The translations under genes were made by a program, and so were the position numbers. The notes under the pieces are model-generated. The model was not told the DNA's origin. It saw only the letters and a list, made by a program, of their open reading frames with translations, and did not search any database. A DNA stretch of 32,181 nt from Lentisphaerota bacterium (GTDB lineage: Bacteria > Verrucomicrobiota > Lentisphaeria > Victivallales > UBA1829), in assembly GCA_015061845.1 (NCBI GenBank), contig SUVT01000026.1, positions 1-32,181 of the forward strand. Reading direction: 5' to 3'. Shown here piece by piece: positions 31,769 to 32,181 of the stretch; within the stretch, counting starts at the first letter, position 1; every line of letters starts with the position of its first letter.

Positions 31769-32181
31769 ATGAGTACAAAAATTGCTGATTGGAACGGACT
31801 TCCTGCCGTTTATGTTGAAAATGAATTTGCTGAAGCAGTCGTGACACTTCATGGCTGTCATGTGGTTTCTTTTGCACCCCGTGGATCCCGTGAAGTCCTC
31901 TGGGTTTCCGGAAAGAGTAACTTTGCCGATGGTAAACCGATCCGCGGCGGTATTCCTGTGTGCTGGCCCTGGTTCGGCGGCGCAGGTCAGCCCGCTCATG
32001 GTTTGGCACGTCTTTCCCGGTGGATCCAGACCGGTTCTACAGAAACGGAAAACGGCGAAACTGTTCTGAACTTTGCATTTGTTCCCGCAACGGAAGAATT
32101 TGCGTTCCTGCTCGCCAATATGAAGATCACTGTCGGGAAATCCCTGACTCTTGAGCTGAAAACCACCAATAACGGCGAAGA
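31769..32181 (+). CDS. D-hexose-6-phosphate mutarotase (5' part, cut by the window edge)
   Basis: The first 137 codons of an aldose-1-epimerase-family protein. The segment RGGIPVCWPWFG (59-70) followed by AHGLAR (76-81, His77) is typical of YeaD-type hexose-6-phosphate mutarotases, which interconvert the anomers of glucose 6-phosphate. A GGAG site lies before the ATG. The catalytic Glu in the C-terminal part lies outside the window. It probably has its own promoter at 31524. Confidence 0.88.
   Translation, partial: MSTKIADWNGLPAVYVENEFAEAVVTLHGCHVVSFAPRGSREVLWVSGKSNFADGKPIRGGIPVCWPWFGGAGQPAHGLARLSRWIQTGSTETENGETVLNFAFVPATEEFAFLLANMKITVGKSLTLELKTTNNGE

Noticed and set aside
1-32181. tRNA, rRNA, CRISPR arrays, transposases, phage genes, attachment sites
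   Set aside because: None was recognised by eye. Short or degenerate elements could be missed without a covariance-model or database search.

Overview
The window reads as a chromosomal segment of a Gram-negative, probably anaerobic bacterium. The best guess is Lentisphaerota (Victivallis-like). This is inference from gene content: a long PPi-type phosphofructokinase, a GGGtGRT protein paired with a NifU-like scaffold, larBCE, secreted and cytoplasmic glycoside hydrolases, a membrane kinase with a zinc-ribbon start, and a sigma-54-type promoter. No 16S or other decisive marker is present. Genes are densely packed, with many 1-10 bp overlaps or gaps. No rRNA, tRNA, CRISPR array, phage gene or insertion sequence was recognised.

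Layout. 119-2218 (+): a secreted TIM-barrel glycoside-hydrolase-like protein. 2306-4993 (-): larB-larC-larE, making the nickel-pincer nucleotide cofactor from its own promoter. 5124-5876 (-): an unknown two-helix membrane protein. 5971-11529 (-): a run of PPi-phosphofructokinase, gatC, gatA, a thioredoxin-fold/helical-repeat exported protein and a WaaP-like kinase. 11811-18136 (+): a membrane kinase-like protein lacking key catalytic residues, a YchJ-like SEC-C protein, a YhcH/YiaL cupin, an RdgC-like protein and a GH2 enzyme lacking the usual acid/base Glu. 18219-19235 (+): NfeD-like membrane protein and TsaE. 19314-19808 (-): DUF1643, divergent from 19947-21336 (+): Ogt methyltransferase and an HD-domain membrane protein. 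21632-21847 (+): cold-shock protein behind a phased T-tract array and a long leader. 22061-25101 (+): htpG-dnaJ behind a near-consensus sigma-54 promoter. 25185-27334 (-): sugar-phosphate dehydrogenase and class II aldolase, divergent from a DeoR-type regulator at 27544-28332 (+). 28411-30135 (-): GGGtGRT protein and NifU-like scaffold, divergent from glycerate kinase at 30403-31515 (+). The right edge (31769 onward) holds the start of a hexose-6-phosphate mutarotase gene, behind a leader full of hairpins.

How the genes work together. The carbon theme is sugar foraging and glycolysis: glycoside hydrolases, YhcH-type cupin, PPi-PFK, aldolase/dehydrogenase under a DeoR regulator, glycerate kinase and mutarotase. 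A second theme is protein quality control and stress (HtpG, DnaJ, cold shock, Ogt). A third is metal-cofactor assembly (LarBCE, NifU-like with GGGtGRT). The least characterised parts are the GGGtGRT/NifU-like pair, the degenerate kinase, the GH2 with an altered active site, and the sigma-54-type control of the chaperone operon. Vegetative promoters in this window share an unusually uniform form, often TTGNNN, 16-17 bp, then TATATT.
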